From positions 1 through 64,000 of the forward strand of contig JAEUHI010000057.1 in NCBI GenBank assembly GCA_016795385.1: 64,000 nucleotides of DNA, read 5' to 3'. This document shows positions 51,401-60,500 of the stretch, piece by piece. Below the pieces are notes generated by a model. That model was not told the origin of the DNA and ran no database searches. It saw nothing but the letters and a program-made list of their open reading frames with translations. Each line of letters starts with the position of its first letter. The first letter of the stretch is position 1. The stretch comes from Verrucomicrobiales bacterium. GTDB taxonomy: Bacteria; Verrucomicrobiota; Verrucomicrobiia; Verrucomicrobiales; DEV007. Position numbers and translations under genes: made by a program.

Positions 51401-52307
51401 CGCCGATGGTCACCTCCGTCTCCACCTCAATGGCAAACCGATCTTCCACTGGGGCACGCTCGATCAGGGTTGGTGGCCGGATGGACTGCTCACCCCGCCT
51501 TCCGACGCGGCGATGCTCTCGGACATCGAATTCCTCAAGGCCGCCGGCTTCAACACGATCCGCAAACACATCAAGGTCGAACCGCGCCGCTACTACTACC
51601 ACTGCGACCGTCTCGGCATGATGATGTGGCAGGATCAGGTCAGCTCCGGCGGGCGCAAGCGGGGAGGGGAGAACAGCAGTCCCGAATGGACCCGGCTCCA
51701 GCCGGAGGCGACGGACGCGGTCTGGCCCGACGAAGCGCACGCGCAATACCGGCGCGAACTCGAGGCGATGGTGGATGTGTTAGGCTTCCATCCCTGCATC
51801 GTCCAGTGGGTGCCCTTCAACGAGGCCTGGGGGCAGCATCGCACCTTGGAGGTCGGCGAATGGCTCACGGGACATGATCCCACCCGACAGGTCAATGTGG
51901 CCAGTGGCGGCAACTGGTTTCCCGCCGGTCATATCGTCGACGAGCATCGTTACCCGCATCCCGGTTTTCCCTTCGAGCTGGGCGAGGGCGGACGCTTCGA
52001 CGGCTTCGTGAAGGTCGTCGGCGAATTCGGCGGTCATGGTTTCCCCGTCGAGGGGCATCTCTGGAATCCCGCGACGAACAACTGGGGTTACGGCGGGCTG
52101 CCGAAAGACAAGACCGAGTGGCTCGAGCGTTACCGGGAGTCGATCCGCATCCTCACCGATCTCAAAAAGCAAGGCATCGCCGCCGGCATTTACACCCAGA
52201 CCACCGATGTCGAGGGCGAGATCAACGGGCTCATCACCTACGACCGAAAGGTCCGAAAGTTGGAGCCGGCAGTGTTGCGGGAGATCGCGAAACCGCTTTT
52301 CGAGTGA
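48489..52307 (+). CDS. Sulfatase fused to a lectin-like linker and a GH2 glycoside hydrolase
   Basis: A 1272-residue exported enzyme. Signal peptide residues 1-20 (LLLLPFSHAS) precede an arylsulfatase-type domain (about 22-545). The domain starts RPNIILVMVDDMGFSDLGYH, has the formylglycine Cys in RCCPTRATLMTG (near 69) and carries the metal site LFLSDNGACQEG. A beta-sandwich linker (about 555-690) follows (LRHPNPKGVALAHGGNQFGY). A GH2 hydrolase fills about 695-1270. It has a jelly-roll (GLWDYAVTPK; FEAVDYQCTVWVNDVEVG), an Ig-like part and a barrel with acid/base PFNEAWGQHR (near 1110) and nucleophile VVGEFGGHG (near 1178). Both catalytic centres look complete. One polypeptide could desulfate and cleave the same glycan. 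The start ATG 48489 matches the signal peptide. Confidence 0.93.
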   Translation: MIPRLFFFALALLLLPFSHASERPNIILVMVDDMGFSDLGYHGGEIETPNLDALARGGVRFSQFYNAGRCCPTRATLMTGLHPHETGIGWMTSEPDRERGQDAPTAYQGHLNEQCVTLAEALKSAGYGTYMTGKWHLGQKEMDDRPLQRGFDRYYGCLSGATRFFQPTGSRGMTSGNDPDEHPKSTTDRPFYTTDAFTDHAIGFLRQHAKEKQGDPFFLYLAYTAPHWPLQAHEEDIAKYRGKYKAGWDKLREERYRRQVELGLIDASWPLSPKTEGIPDWDSLDEAKRDEMDLKMAVFAAMVDRVDQNIGKLVASLKESGTYENTLILFLSDNGACQEGGMFGRGEFHDVAKRNEEHDNSYGEAWANAGSTPFRLYKHYLHEGGAATPFFLHWPAKIAPREGWYGEAAQLIDVMPTLLDVAGASYPTERKGVKTVPLDGVSLRPAFTGDPLKRGEPIFAEHETNASVRDGNWKLVGESVAMPDGTQVRQWELYDLSKDRTELNNLAAAHPEKVKELAAKWETWAARVGVYPRAEGQPPVKNAGAPAAVAEPDPPQVEGRAFSATVTLRHPNPKGVALAHGGNQFGYALWFRDGRPVFSVRKAGKLTELTAPDPVNGKVSVTGRLEADSMTLWVNDTEVARTASPGLLEKQPVKGLYLGQDIPDAVGSYQTPHKLNAKLMSHSVSVIVPKVAMRTEWGEKVTPENVWQEYPRPALRRENWTNLNGLWDYAVTPKTDSAPPLETWDGKILVPFAIEAPLSGVERRFTPEDALWYRRTFEAKKPEGKHLLLNFEAVDYQCTVWVNDVEVGSNTGGNLPFSFDITDAVKEGANTLLVRVTDATDTAYQLHGKQVLNPRGIWYTPVSGIWQTVWMEEVPMAHLKAVHPRPRLDGTVELVCSLGGPDLSLPTRVVVSLGGKTVFEEKGNALPASLRIENPQPWSPESPTLYDLRVEYGEDVIESYFAFRETTVAKDADGHLRLHLNGKPIFHWGTLDQGWWPDGLLTPPSDAAMLSDIEFLKAAGFNTIRKHIKVEPRRYYYHCDRLGMMMWQDQVSSGGRKRGGENSSPEWTRLQPEATDAVWPDEAHAQYRRELEAMVDVLGFHPCIVQWVPFNEAWGQHRTLEVGEWLTGHDPTRQVNVASGGNWFPAGHIVDEHRYPHPGFPFELGEGGRFDGFVKVVGEFGGHGFPVEGHLWNPATNNWGYGGLPKDKTEWLERYRESIRILTDLKKQGIAAGIYTQTTDVEGEINGLITYDRKVRKLEPAVLREIAKPLFE

Positions 52308-52353
52308 GCGGAAAGGACTCGCCAGAATGCCCTTTCCGGGGCAAACTCCCGCC

Positions 52354-53097
52354 ATGAAACCGACCCGCCCCTGTTTGCTTCTTCATCTGACCCTCTTGAG
52401 TCTGCTCTTTGGCTTCGCCGGCGACGCCGCGGGCCAGGCACCGATCACGACGAGCAAGGATCCCGGGCAGTGGGCGCTGATCTACTCCGATGTGCTCGCG
52501 AAAAACCGGGAGCGTCTCAAGGATTACTCGTGGCAGTACCGCGTCGAGGTCAGTGAGAACGGGCAGATGCTGTATGTGGATCACCTCGACGCCCGGTATG
52601 GCAACGACGGTCGTGTCGTGACCCAGCGTGTCGGTCAGGATCTGAAGATCAAGGCAAGGCAGGGGCTTCTCCTGAAGGCGGGTCAGGAAGCGCGGCTGAA
52701 AGAGACGGAGGCGAAGATCGAATTCATGAAAAAAGCGATCGGCGACTATGTCTACATGACCCGTGGCCAGGTCGTCGACTTCTTCACCAAGGCCCGCAAG
52801 ACTGAGGCGGTCGGTTACGACAATGCGTTGCGCGCCGACGCGGAGAGCGTGTTGGTGAAGGGGGATTCCGTGACCCTCATCGGCGACAAGTCGACCGCGT
52901 TCCCGATCTATCTCGCCTTCAGCACTCCGGTCGATGCGAAGACTTCGATCCGTTGCGAAGTCTATTTCCGCCACCTCCGGCAGGTCGGGGCATTCTATGG
53001 ACCCAAGGTGACCGGTGAGTTCACCCAGGTCGGCGCGGCGGGTGGCAAGACCCTCCGCATCGATGTGGAGAGCTTCGATTACCTTGCCAAACCCTGA
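52354..53097 (+). CDS. Unidentified secreted protein
   Basis: A 247-residue exported protein with a signal peptide (LLLHLTLLSLLFGFAGDAAG). It has an internal charged helix (LLLKAGQEARLKETEAKIEF) and a beta-rich C-terminus (YLAFSTPVDAKTSIRCEVYF; LRIDVESFDYL). I recognise no family. It follows the sulfatase-GH2 gene by 46 nt and precedes the SGNH hydrolase by 20 nt, in the same direction, so it probably belongs to that operon. Confidence 0.7.
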   Translation: MKPTRPCLLLHLTLLSLLFGFAGDAAGQAPITTSKDPGQWALIYSDVLAKNRERLKDYSWQYRVEVSENGQMLYVDHLDARYGNDGRVVTQRVGQDLKIKARQGLLLKAGQEARLKETEAKIEFMKKAIGDYVYMTRGQVVDFFTKARKTEAVGYDNALRADAESVLVKGDSVTLIGDKSTAFPIYLAFSTPVDAKTSIRCEVYFRHLRQVGAFYGPKVTGEFTQVGAAGGKTLRIDVESFDYLAKP

Positions 53098-53117
53098 CAC
53101 GACCAGAACTCCCTGTC

Positions 53118-54428
53118 ATGAAAGCTCTCCTGTCCCTGTTTGGTCTCGCGCTCTTGATCTCGTCCACTGTCGCGCAGGACGACTATCCGCGTCGCGAGAC
53201 CGCCGAGATCCGCGTGCGGGGCGGCATCCCCAACCTGCTCCGCAAGGCGAATGCCGGGGACGGTCGCGAGATCCGCGTCGCCTACCTCGGCGGCAGCATC
53301 ACCGCGGCGCCAGGATGGCGGGTGAAGTCGCTGGAGGGATTCCAGAAGCGATTCCCCGGGGTGAAATGGTCGGAGATCCACGCGGCCATCGGAGGCACGG
53401 GTTCGGACCTCGGCGTCTTCCGGGTGGGGCAGGATGCGCTGGCCCACAAGCCCGATCTGCTCTTTGTCGAATTCGCGGTGAATGATGGTGGGGCGGATCC
53501 CGCGCAGATTCACCGGGCGATGGAGGGCATCGTGCGCCAGACCTGGGCGGCCGATCCGGAGACGGACATCATTTTCGTCTACACGGTGAGCGAGCCCTTT
53601 CTCGCCGATCTGAAGGCGGGCAAATGTTCGCGCTCGGCTTCGGCGATGGAGGAGCTGGCCGATCATTACCAGATCCCCTCGATGCATTTCGGTGTCGAGG
53701 TGCAGAAGCGGCTTGAGGCGCGTTCGTTGATCTTCAAAGGCGAGGCCCCTGCCAAAGACGCCAAACCCGACCCGGCCGCGCCGATGCTCTTCTCGACCGA
53801 CGGGGTCCATCCGCTGACGGAGACGGGGCATGTCCTCTACGCGGAGACGGTGGCACGGGGCTTCGATGAACTGGTGAAAGCCCCTGCGGCGACAGCGGCG
53901 GTGCCTCACGCCCTCGGCGAACCGCTCCGGGCCGATCACTGGGCGGCGGCGAAGCTCGTGCCGTTGAGCGAATCCATGCTGACCGGCGAGTGGGAGAAGC
54001 TCGATGGAGGTGAGAAGGGCGACGAGATCGCGAAGCGTTTTTCGAAATTCCTCCCGCAGATGTGGCGGACGAGCGAACCCGGCGCGGCCTTGACGCTGAA
54101 GTTCAAGGGTGAGGTGATCGGCTTCTTTGATGTCGTCGGACCCGATGGCGGACAGCTCAAGGTTAAGGTCGACGGCGGAGGGGAGAAGATCGTGCCGCGT
54201 TTCGACGCCTACTGCGTTTATCACAGGCTCAGCAAGTTCCAGGCCGGGGCGGATCTCTCGAAGGACGCGGTTCACAGCGTGAGGGTCACCCTCGATTCGG
54301 CCGGTCCTGACAAACGCACCGTGCTCTTCGAGAAAAACCGTCCCGACTTCGACAAGAACCCGGAGAAGTTCGCCCCGAAGGTCTGGAACGTCGGTGCGGT
54401 GATGCTGATCGGCGAGGTGGTGGAGTGA
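53118..54428 (+). CDS. Secreted SGNH/GDSL-type esterase with extra C-terminal beta domain
   Basis: A 436-residue exported hydrolase (signal LLSLFGLALLISSTVAQ). The nucleophile Ser is in AYLGGSITAAPG (near 60), block II is AIGGTGSDLG, block III EFAVNDGG (Asn near 120) and the Asp/His pair is STDGVHPLTETG (near 234-237). The mature catalytic domain ends near 255. A further ~170 residues form a beta-rich domain (ALTLKFKGEVIGFFDVVGPD) of unknown role. Esterases of this kind often remove acetyl groups from polysaccharides. It lies in the sulfatase-GH2 cluster. Confidence 0.9.
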   Translation: MKALLSLFGLALLISSTVAQDDYPRRETAEIRVRGGIPNLLRKANAGDGREIRVAYLGGSITAAPGWRVKSLEGFQKRFPGVKWSEIHAAIGGTGSDLGVFRVGQDALAHKPDLLFVEFAVNDGGADPAQIHRAMEGIVRQTWAADPETDIIFVYTVSEPFLADLKAGKCSRSASAMEELADHYQIPSMHFGVEVQKRLEARSLIFKGEAPAKDAKPDPAAPMLFSTDGVHPLTETGHVLYAETVARGFDELVKAPAATAAVPHALGEPLRADHWAAAKLVPLSESMLTGEWEKLDGGEKGDEIAKRFSKFLPQMWRTSEPGAALTLKFKGEVIGFFDVVGPDGGQLKVKVDGGGEKIVPRFDAYCVYHRLSKFQAGADLSKDAVHSVRVTLDSAGPDKRTVLFEKNRPDFDKNPEKFAPKVWNVGAVMLIGEVVE

Positions 54429-54482
54429 TCCTGTGGCAGGCCTCCGTGAGGCCGGGCCGAGGGCCAAGGAAACCTCCGTTCC

Positions 54483-54512
54483 GGGAACCTCCGTTCCGGG
54501 AACCTCCGTTCC
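54483..54512. repeat. 15-bp tandem hairpin repeat after the SGNH gene
   Basis: Two perfect copies of GGGAACCTCCGTTCC (54483-54497, 54498-54512) follow a third, imperfect copy (AGGAAACCTCCGTTCC, 54467-54482). Each unit contains GGAAC-CTCC-GTTCC, a small hairpin. A further CCGGGG...CCCCGG palindrome follows (54511-54529). It is short intergenic repeat DNA between two operon genes. Confidence 0.8.
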
Positions 54513-54575
54513 GGGGTCACTAACCCCGGCTACACCTGCTTGCCTGAGATGGACTTTTCGCGGAACATCCTTCCG

Positions 54576-57368
54576 ATGCGCCTGACTCTCCCCCTCATCC
54601 TCTTCGCGACCACTTCCTTCGCGGCCGATTTTCCGACCGTCTACAACAGCGAGCCGGGCGATCCCGAGCCAATGTCGCCGCAGGAGGCGCTCGCCGCCCT
54701 GAACCTGCCTGAAGGATTCACCGCCACCCTCTTCGCCGCCGAGCCGGAGGTGCAGAATCCCGTCGGCCTCGACTGGGACGCAAAGGGCCGGATGTGGGTC
54801 GCGGAGAACTACACCTACGCCGAGCGGCAGAAGCGATTCGACCTTGCCCTGCGCGACCGCGTCATCATCCTCGAGGACTCCGATTGGGACGGCGTCGCCG
54901 AATCCCGCAAGGTCTTCACCGACGAAGTCCAGATGCTGACGAGCGTGGCGGTCGGGCGCGGCGGGGTCTGGCTGATGTGTCCGCCGCAGTTGCTCTTCAT
55001 CCCGGATGCGGACGGCGATGATGTGCCGGACGGCGCACCCCAGGTGATGCTCGACGGTTTCACCGTGGCCGAGGCGAACTACCACAACTTCGCCAACGGC
55101 CTCCGTTTCGCACCCGACGGCTGGCTCTATGGGCGCTGCGGTCATTCCTGTCCGGGCAATCTCGGCGTGCCCGGGACCCCCGCGGAAAAGCGGGTGCCGA
55201 TGAAGGGCGGCATCTGGCGCTATCATCCTGACAAACGCATCGTCGAGGTGCTCACGCATGGCACGACGAATCCCTGGGGTCATGACTGGGACGCGAACGG
55301 CGAGATGTTTTTCATAAACACCGTCACCGGACACCTCTGGCACCTCATCCACGGAGCCCACCTCGTCGATTCAAACACGCCGAATCCCCTGATCTACGAG
55401 AAGTTCGATACCATCGCCGATCATTACCACTATGACCGCAGCGGCAAATGGAGCGACTCGCGCGACGGCAAGGCGAACCACCTCGGCGGCGGCCACGCCC
55501 ACATCGGCATGATGATTTATCAGGCGGACCAATGGCCGGAGTCCTACCGGAACAAGCTCTTCACCCTCAACATGCACGGCCGCCGCGCCAACGTGGAGCG
55601 GCTCGAGCGCAACGGCAGCGGCTACGTGGGACGTCATGAGCCGGATGTTTTCCTCAGCGACGATCCCTGGTTCCGTGGGATCGAGATCAGCACCGGTCCG
55701 GACGGGAGCGGCTTCATCCTCGACTGGAGCGACACGGGCGAATGCCACGAGCACACCGGCGTCCACCGGACGAGCGGACGCATCTTCCGGGTCAGCTATG
55801 GAATGCCTGACAAACCCACCACACCCTTCGCCTGGCGCAAGCCCTGGCCGAAGGCCGATCTGGAATCGGAGAACGAACACGCCCGGGCTCTCGCGATCCG
55901 CGAGCTCGTGCAGTTTTCCCCGATCGACGCGATCACCGGTCCGATACCGGGCGCGGTTTATCCGGATCTGGACTTCGATCCGGTGGCGATGGCGAGGGGG
56001 GAGAAGTCGTCCTTCGTGCGGCTCAATTTCGCCTCGGTCTTGCAGCGTCTGCCTCTGGAAAAACGCGCTGATCTCGCGCTGGCGCTGCTCTCGCATGAGA
56101 AAGACGCGGACGATCCTTTCCTGCCGAATCTCGTGTGGTACGGGATATCGCCGCTGGCGAAAGAGATTCCCGCCGATCTCGTGAAAATCGCCGGAGTCTC
56201 GAAGTGGCCGCGCTTGAACCGCTGGATCGCCCGCAGTCTCGCGCCCGATCCGAAAGCGCTCGATGCCTTGCTCTCGGTGAATTCGGGCGATCCCGTGCTC
56301 GAGGGGATGAGCGACGCCTTCCAAGGCATCCGCAAGGCCCCGAAACCCGCGAAATGGGATAAGGTGGCGATGGCGTCGATCCCGCCCGGAAATGATTCGG
56401 ATCGGGCTGAAGCCCGAACCACTTTGGTGCGTGAACTGAGCATCCTCTTCGGCGACGGCCGCGCCCTCGATGAGGTGAAGGCCATCGCACTGGATGAGAC
56501 GGCGGAGATTCCCGCTCGCGAGGCGGCGCTGAAAACGCTCATCGAGTCCCGTCCTCCCGATCTGCAAGAGCTTTGTGGCAAATTGCTCGAGGTCCGCGGC
56601 CTCGGCGTCGTGGCGGCGCGTGGTCTCGCCCTTTCAGAGGATCCCGCGATCGGTGAGCGGCTCGCGAAGGTTTACCGGAAGTTTTCCCCGCAGGATCGCG
56701 CCGCGCTGCTCGATACGCTCGTCTCGCGTCCGGCCTTCGCCAAGGCGCTCCTTGATGAGATGGCGGCCGGATCGATCGCGAAGACGGATCTCACCGCTTT
56801 CCACGCACGACAGATCCGTGGATTCGAAGACGAGACCCTGACCAAACAGCTCATCGAGGTCTGGGGCGAGTTGCGCGATTCGGCGGCGGACAAGAAGGCG
56901 CTCGTGGAAAAATTGAAAGGTGATTTGAAGCCGGATGTCCTCGCGTCGGCGAATCTCGGGAAGGGGAGGGCCCTTTATGCCGCGGTTTGCGGCGCCTGTC
57001 ATGTCATGTATGGCGAGGGTGGAAAAATCGGCCCCGATCTCACCGGCTCTGGCCGCGCCAATCTCGATTACCTTCTCGAGAACATCGTCGATCCGAGTGC
57101 CGTGGTCAGCGCCGACTACCGCATGAGCCTCGTCACGCTCGAGGACGGTCGTGCTTTGAGCGGAGTCATCGTCGGAAAGGACGAGCGCACCCTCACTCTG
57201 CGGACACTTGCCGAGACGATGACGATCGATCAGAAGGAAATCGTGAAGACCGATACCTCGCCGCTGTCGATGATGCCGGAGGGGCTCCTTCTCGCGTTTC
57301 CTCCGGATCAGGTGCGGGATCTCATCGCCTATCTGATGCATCCGTCGCAGGTGCCCTTGGCGGAGTAA
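54576..57368 (+). CDS. PVC-type CxxCH heme protein with dehydrogenase-like propeller (copy B)
   Basis: A 930-residue homologue of the protein at 37505-40321, with the same order: signal peptide (LPLILFATTSFAAD), propeller (LPEGFTATLFAAEPEVQNPV; KGRMWVAENYTYAER; FANGLRFAPDGWLYGRCGH), HEAT-like region and cytochrome domain. The heme motif is VCGACHVMYGEGG (near 805), followed by IGPDLTGSGRANL. Divergence between the copies suggests different substrates. Here it follows the sulfatase-GH2 and SGNH genes in the same direction, which ties it to the carbohydrate cluster. ATG 54576 begins the signal peptide; an in-frame ATG at 54549 is an alternative. Confidence 0.92.
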   Translation: MRLTLPLILFATTSFAADFPTVYNSEPGDPEPMSPQEALAALNLPEGFTATLFAAEPEVQNPVGLDWDAKGRMWVAENYTYAERQKRFDLALRDRVIILEDSDWDGVAESRKVFTDEVQMLTSVAVGRGGVWLMCPPQLLFIPDADGDDVPDGAPQVMLDGFTVAEANYHNFANGLRFAPDGWLYGRCGHSCPGNLGVPGTPAEKRVPMKGGIWRYHPDKRIVEVLTHGTTNPWGHDWDANGEMFFINTVTGHLWHLIHGAHLVDSNTPNPLIYEKFDTIADHYHYDRSGKWSDSRDGKANHLGGGHAHIGMMIYQADQWPESYRNKLFTLNMHGRRANVERLERNGSGYVGRHEPDVFLSDDPWFRGIEISTGPDGSGFILDWSDTGECHEHTGVHRTSGRIFRVSYGMPDKPTTPFAWRKPWPKADLESENEHARALAIRELVQFSPIDAITGPIPGAVYPDLDFDPVAMARGEKSSFVRLNFASVLQRLPLEKRADLALALLSHEKDADDPFLPNLVWYGISPLAKEIPADLVKIAGVSKWPRLNRWIARSLAPDPKALDALLSVNSGDPVLEGMSDAFQGIRKAPKPAKWDKVAMASIPPGNDSDRAEARTTLVRELSILFGDGRALDEVKAIALDETAEIPAREAALKTLIESRPPDLQELCGKLLEVRGLGVVAARGLALSEDPAIGERLAKVYRKFSPQDRAALLDTLVSRPAFAKALLDEMAAGSIAKTDLTAFHARQIRGFEDETLTKQLIEVWGELRDSAADKKALVEKLKGDLKPDVLASANLGKGRALYAAVCGACHVMYGEGGKIGPDLTGSGRANLDYLLENIVDPSAVVSADYRMSLVTLEDGRALSGVIVGKDERTLTLRTLAETMTIDQKEIVKTDTSPLSMMPEGLLLAFPPDQVRDLIAYLMHPSQVPLAE

Positions 57369-57409
57369 GTCTCTCTCCGAACGCTCCTTATCGGGACGCG
57401 GGGGGTGCG

Positions 57410-57436
57410 AAACTTTAATAACATTTAAGAAAGTTT
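57410..57436 (+). promoter_or_regulatory. AT-rich inverted repeat before the FGE-like gene
   Basis: AAACTTT (57410-57416) and AAAGTTT (57430-57436) form a perfect 7-bp inverted repeat in a 60-nt AT-rich stretch, which stands out in this GC-rich region. It lies 41 nt after the previous stop and about 98 nt before the next ATG. It could be a promoter/operator or a terminator. Confidence 0.45.
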
Positions 57437-57533
57437 TAAATTTTTGGTTTATTTAGTTTCACCGAAGGCCTAAATTCCCCCCGTTTCGTCTGGCGCGACG
57501 CCTTCTGGGGCGGCTGCCGGACGACCGGTGGTG

Positions 57534-60500
57534 ATGAGATTGTTGCAGTTTCCAGTCCTGTGTGTGGCCTTGCTGGGTGGATTCGTCGCCCAGGTGGCGG
57601 CGGCTCCGGTCGTGACGAATGTCACGGCGGCGCAGCGTCCGGGAACGCGTTTCGTCGACATCACCTATGATCTCGCGACTCCCGGATTCGCCTTTGCCGA
57701 GGTTTCACTCGAAATCTCCAGCGACGGCGGCGCGACCTACGTGGTGCCCGCCGTGACCGTCAGTGGAGCGATCGGGCCGGGCGTCACTCCCGGGATGGGA
57801 AAAACGATCACGTGGGATGCGGTGGCTGATTGGAGCAAGAATCAGAGCGACACGATGCGCTTCCGGGTGCGCGCGCGCGATGATCATCCCGACGGTCTCC
57901 GTCTCGTGCCGGCGGGCAGTTTCACGATGGGAGCTTCGGGCGGCGATGGCGATTCAGACGCTCCGCCCATCGTGGTGACGTTGAGCCCGTTTTTTCTCCA
58001 GGAGACCGAGACGACGTTGGCGCAATGGCAGGAAGTGAGGACCTGGGCGGTCGCGAACGGCTACGGCGATCTCGCGACCGGAGCCGGGGAAGGGGATGAT
58101 CATCCGGTGCACTCGATCAGCTGGATCGACGTGGTGAAATGGTGCAATGCCCGCAGCGAGCGCGAGGGGCTGACCCCGTGTTACACCGTCGCGGGATCCG
58201 TGATGCGCACCGGTTCGATGACTCCCGAGGTCAATTGGAGCGCCAATGGATATCGTCTCCCGACCGAGGCGGAGTGGGAAAAGGCGGCGCGTGGGGGCGT
58301 CGTGGGAAAACGCTTTGCGAGCGGGGATGATACGATCACCCACCTCACCGGCAATTACCGGAGTTCCGCGGCCTACGCTTACGATGTCAGCGCGACCCGG
58401 GGATTTCATCCCGATCATGAAGATGGCACGATGCCCTACACCAGTCCGGTGGGGAGCTTCGCGCCGAATCCCTATGGCTTCGTCGACCTCGCGGGAAATC
58501 TCGTGGAGTACTGCTGGGACCTCTACGATGGCGATTTCTACACCTTGAACAACGACCGCACCGATCCCAAAGGCCCGGCCTTTGGAAATGACCGCGTCGT
58601 GCGCGGGGGCGGATGGAACAGCTTTGCCGACGTTTGCCGCAACTCCCACCGCGCCCGCATCGATCCGGCGGTGGCCTCGAACGAACATGGCTTCCGCGTG
58701 GCCCGCGGGAGGCTCATCGATCACTTCGCCACCGTGCCGGGGGGAAGTTTCACGATGGGCGTGACGAGCGGAGACGCCGATCAGGACGCGCCTGCGGTGA
58801 ATGTCACGGTCAATACCGTCTATGTCGAGGAGACGGAGACGACCAAGGCGCTCTGGGACGAGGTGCGCGGCTGGGCCGTGCTGAACGGCTACAGCGATCT
58901 CGCGGTCGGTGGCGGCAAGGCGGCCTCCCATCCCGTGCACTCCGTGAGCTGGTGGGATGCCTTGAAATGGTGCAACGCCCGCAGCGAGCGTGAGGGACTC
59001 GTCCCTTGTTACACGGTCGCAGGCGCGGTGATGCGCACCGGCACGACGGAACCCGAGGTGGATTGGACCGCGAACGGCTACCGTCTCCCGAGCGAGGCGG
59101 AGTGGGAAAAAGCGGCGCGGGCGGGTTTCCAAGGTTTCCGATTTCCCCGTGGCACGAACATCATCACGCACAATGCGGCGAACTACGTCAGTTCTTCCGC
59201 CTTCACCTACGACACCAGTTCGACGCGCGGATTTCATCCCTCGCATCAGGGAGGCGGCACCCCGTACACCAGCCCGGTCGGGACCTTTCCTGCAAACGGG
59301 CACGGACTACGCGATCTCTCCGGCAATGTCGCGGAGTGGTGCTGGGATTGGTATGCCGCTGGAGCGTACGCCGCGAGCCAGGGCACGACCGACCCGCGTG
59401 GTCCGGCCGCGGGCACGGCTCGGGTGCTGAGGGGAGGCGGTTGGGATGCGAATGCCCATTACGTGAGATCTGCGGCGCGGCATTTCGGGGTGCCCGAGAG
59501 CCTCCACCAGCAGAATGTCGGATTCCGTTCCGTGCGCACCACCTTCCCGCGCACCATGCCCCTCGATTCGATGCCGCCCGCGCCGGGAGCGGAGTCGGGG
59601 GATGTCTCGATCGACGCCCGCAGCGACAACGCCGATCTCTCCTCGCTCTTCCTCTCCAGCGGCACCCTGGATCCGGTCTTTGCACCGGACACCTTCACCT
59701 ACACGACGACCGTATCCCACTCCACCGGCAGCCTGATCCTCGTGCCTTCGATCGCGGAAGGCGATGCGACGATCGGCGTCCGGGTGAATGACGGATCCTT
59801 CGTCCCGGCGGCGTCGGGGGCGATTTTCGGACCGTTTTCCATCAGCGTCGGATCGAACACGATCGAGGTCAGGGTGACGGCGGAGAATGGAGTTTCGATC
59901 CGGACCTACACCATCGTGGTCACCCGTGAAAAGGCCGCGCAGAGCATTGCCTTTGCGCCCATCCCCGACCAACTCGCCACCGCGACGGTGACACTTGCCG
60001 CCACCGGAGGAGCCTCGGGCAATCCCGTGACCTTCCGCGTCACGAACGGGCCCGCGGAGATCGCGGGGAATGAACTCAGCTTCACCGGAGCGGGCGTGGT
60101 CACCGTGTTCGCCTCCCAGTCGGGTAACGCCTCGTATGCGGATGCGCCCGAGGTCGCGAGGACGTTCACGGTCACGAAGGCTCCCGCGGGTGTATCCCTC
60201 TCGGGCCTGACCCACGTGTATGATGGCACGGCCAAGGTCGCTTCCGCCTCAACCAATCCCGACGGCCGGAGCGTGCGCTTCACCTACGAGGGATCCTCCG
60301 TCGCGCCGACACGCGCGGGGAGCTACGAAGTCGTCGCCACGATCGATGATCCCCGTTATCAAGGCAGCGCCACAGGCACGCTGGTCGTGACTCGGGCCAC
60401 GCCCTCGCTGGTCTTCGGGACCGTTTCCGATCAATTCATCGGTGCGAGTCTGGTCCTCGCGGCAACAGGGGGAGGCTCGAGCGCCCCCGTGCTCTATGAA

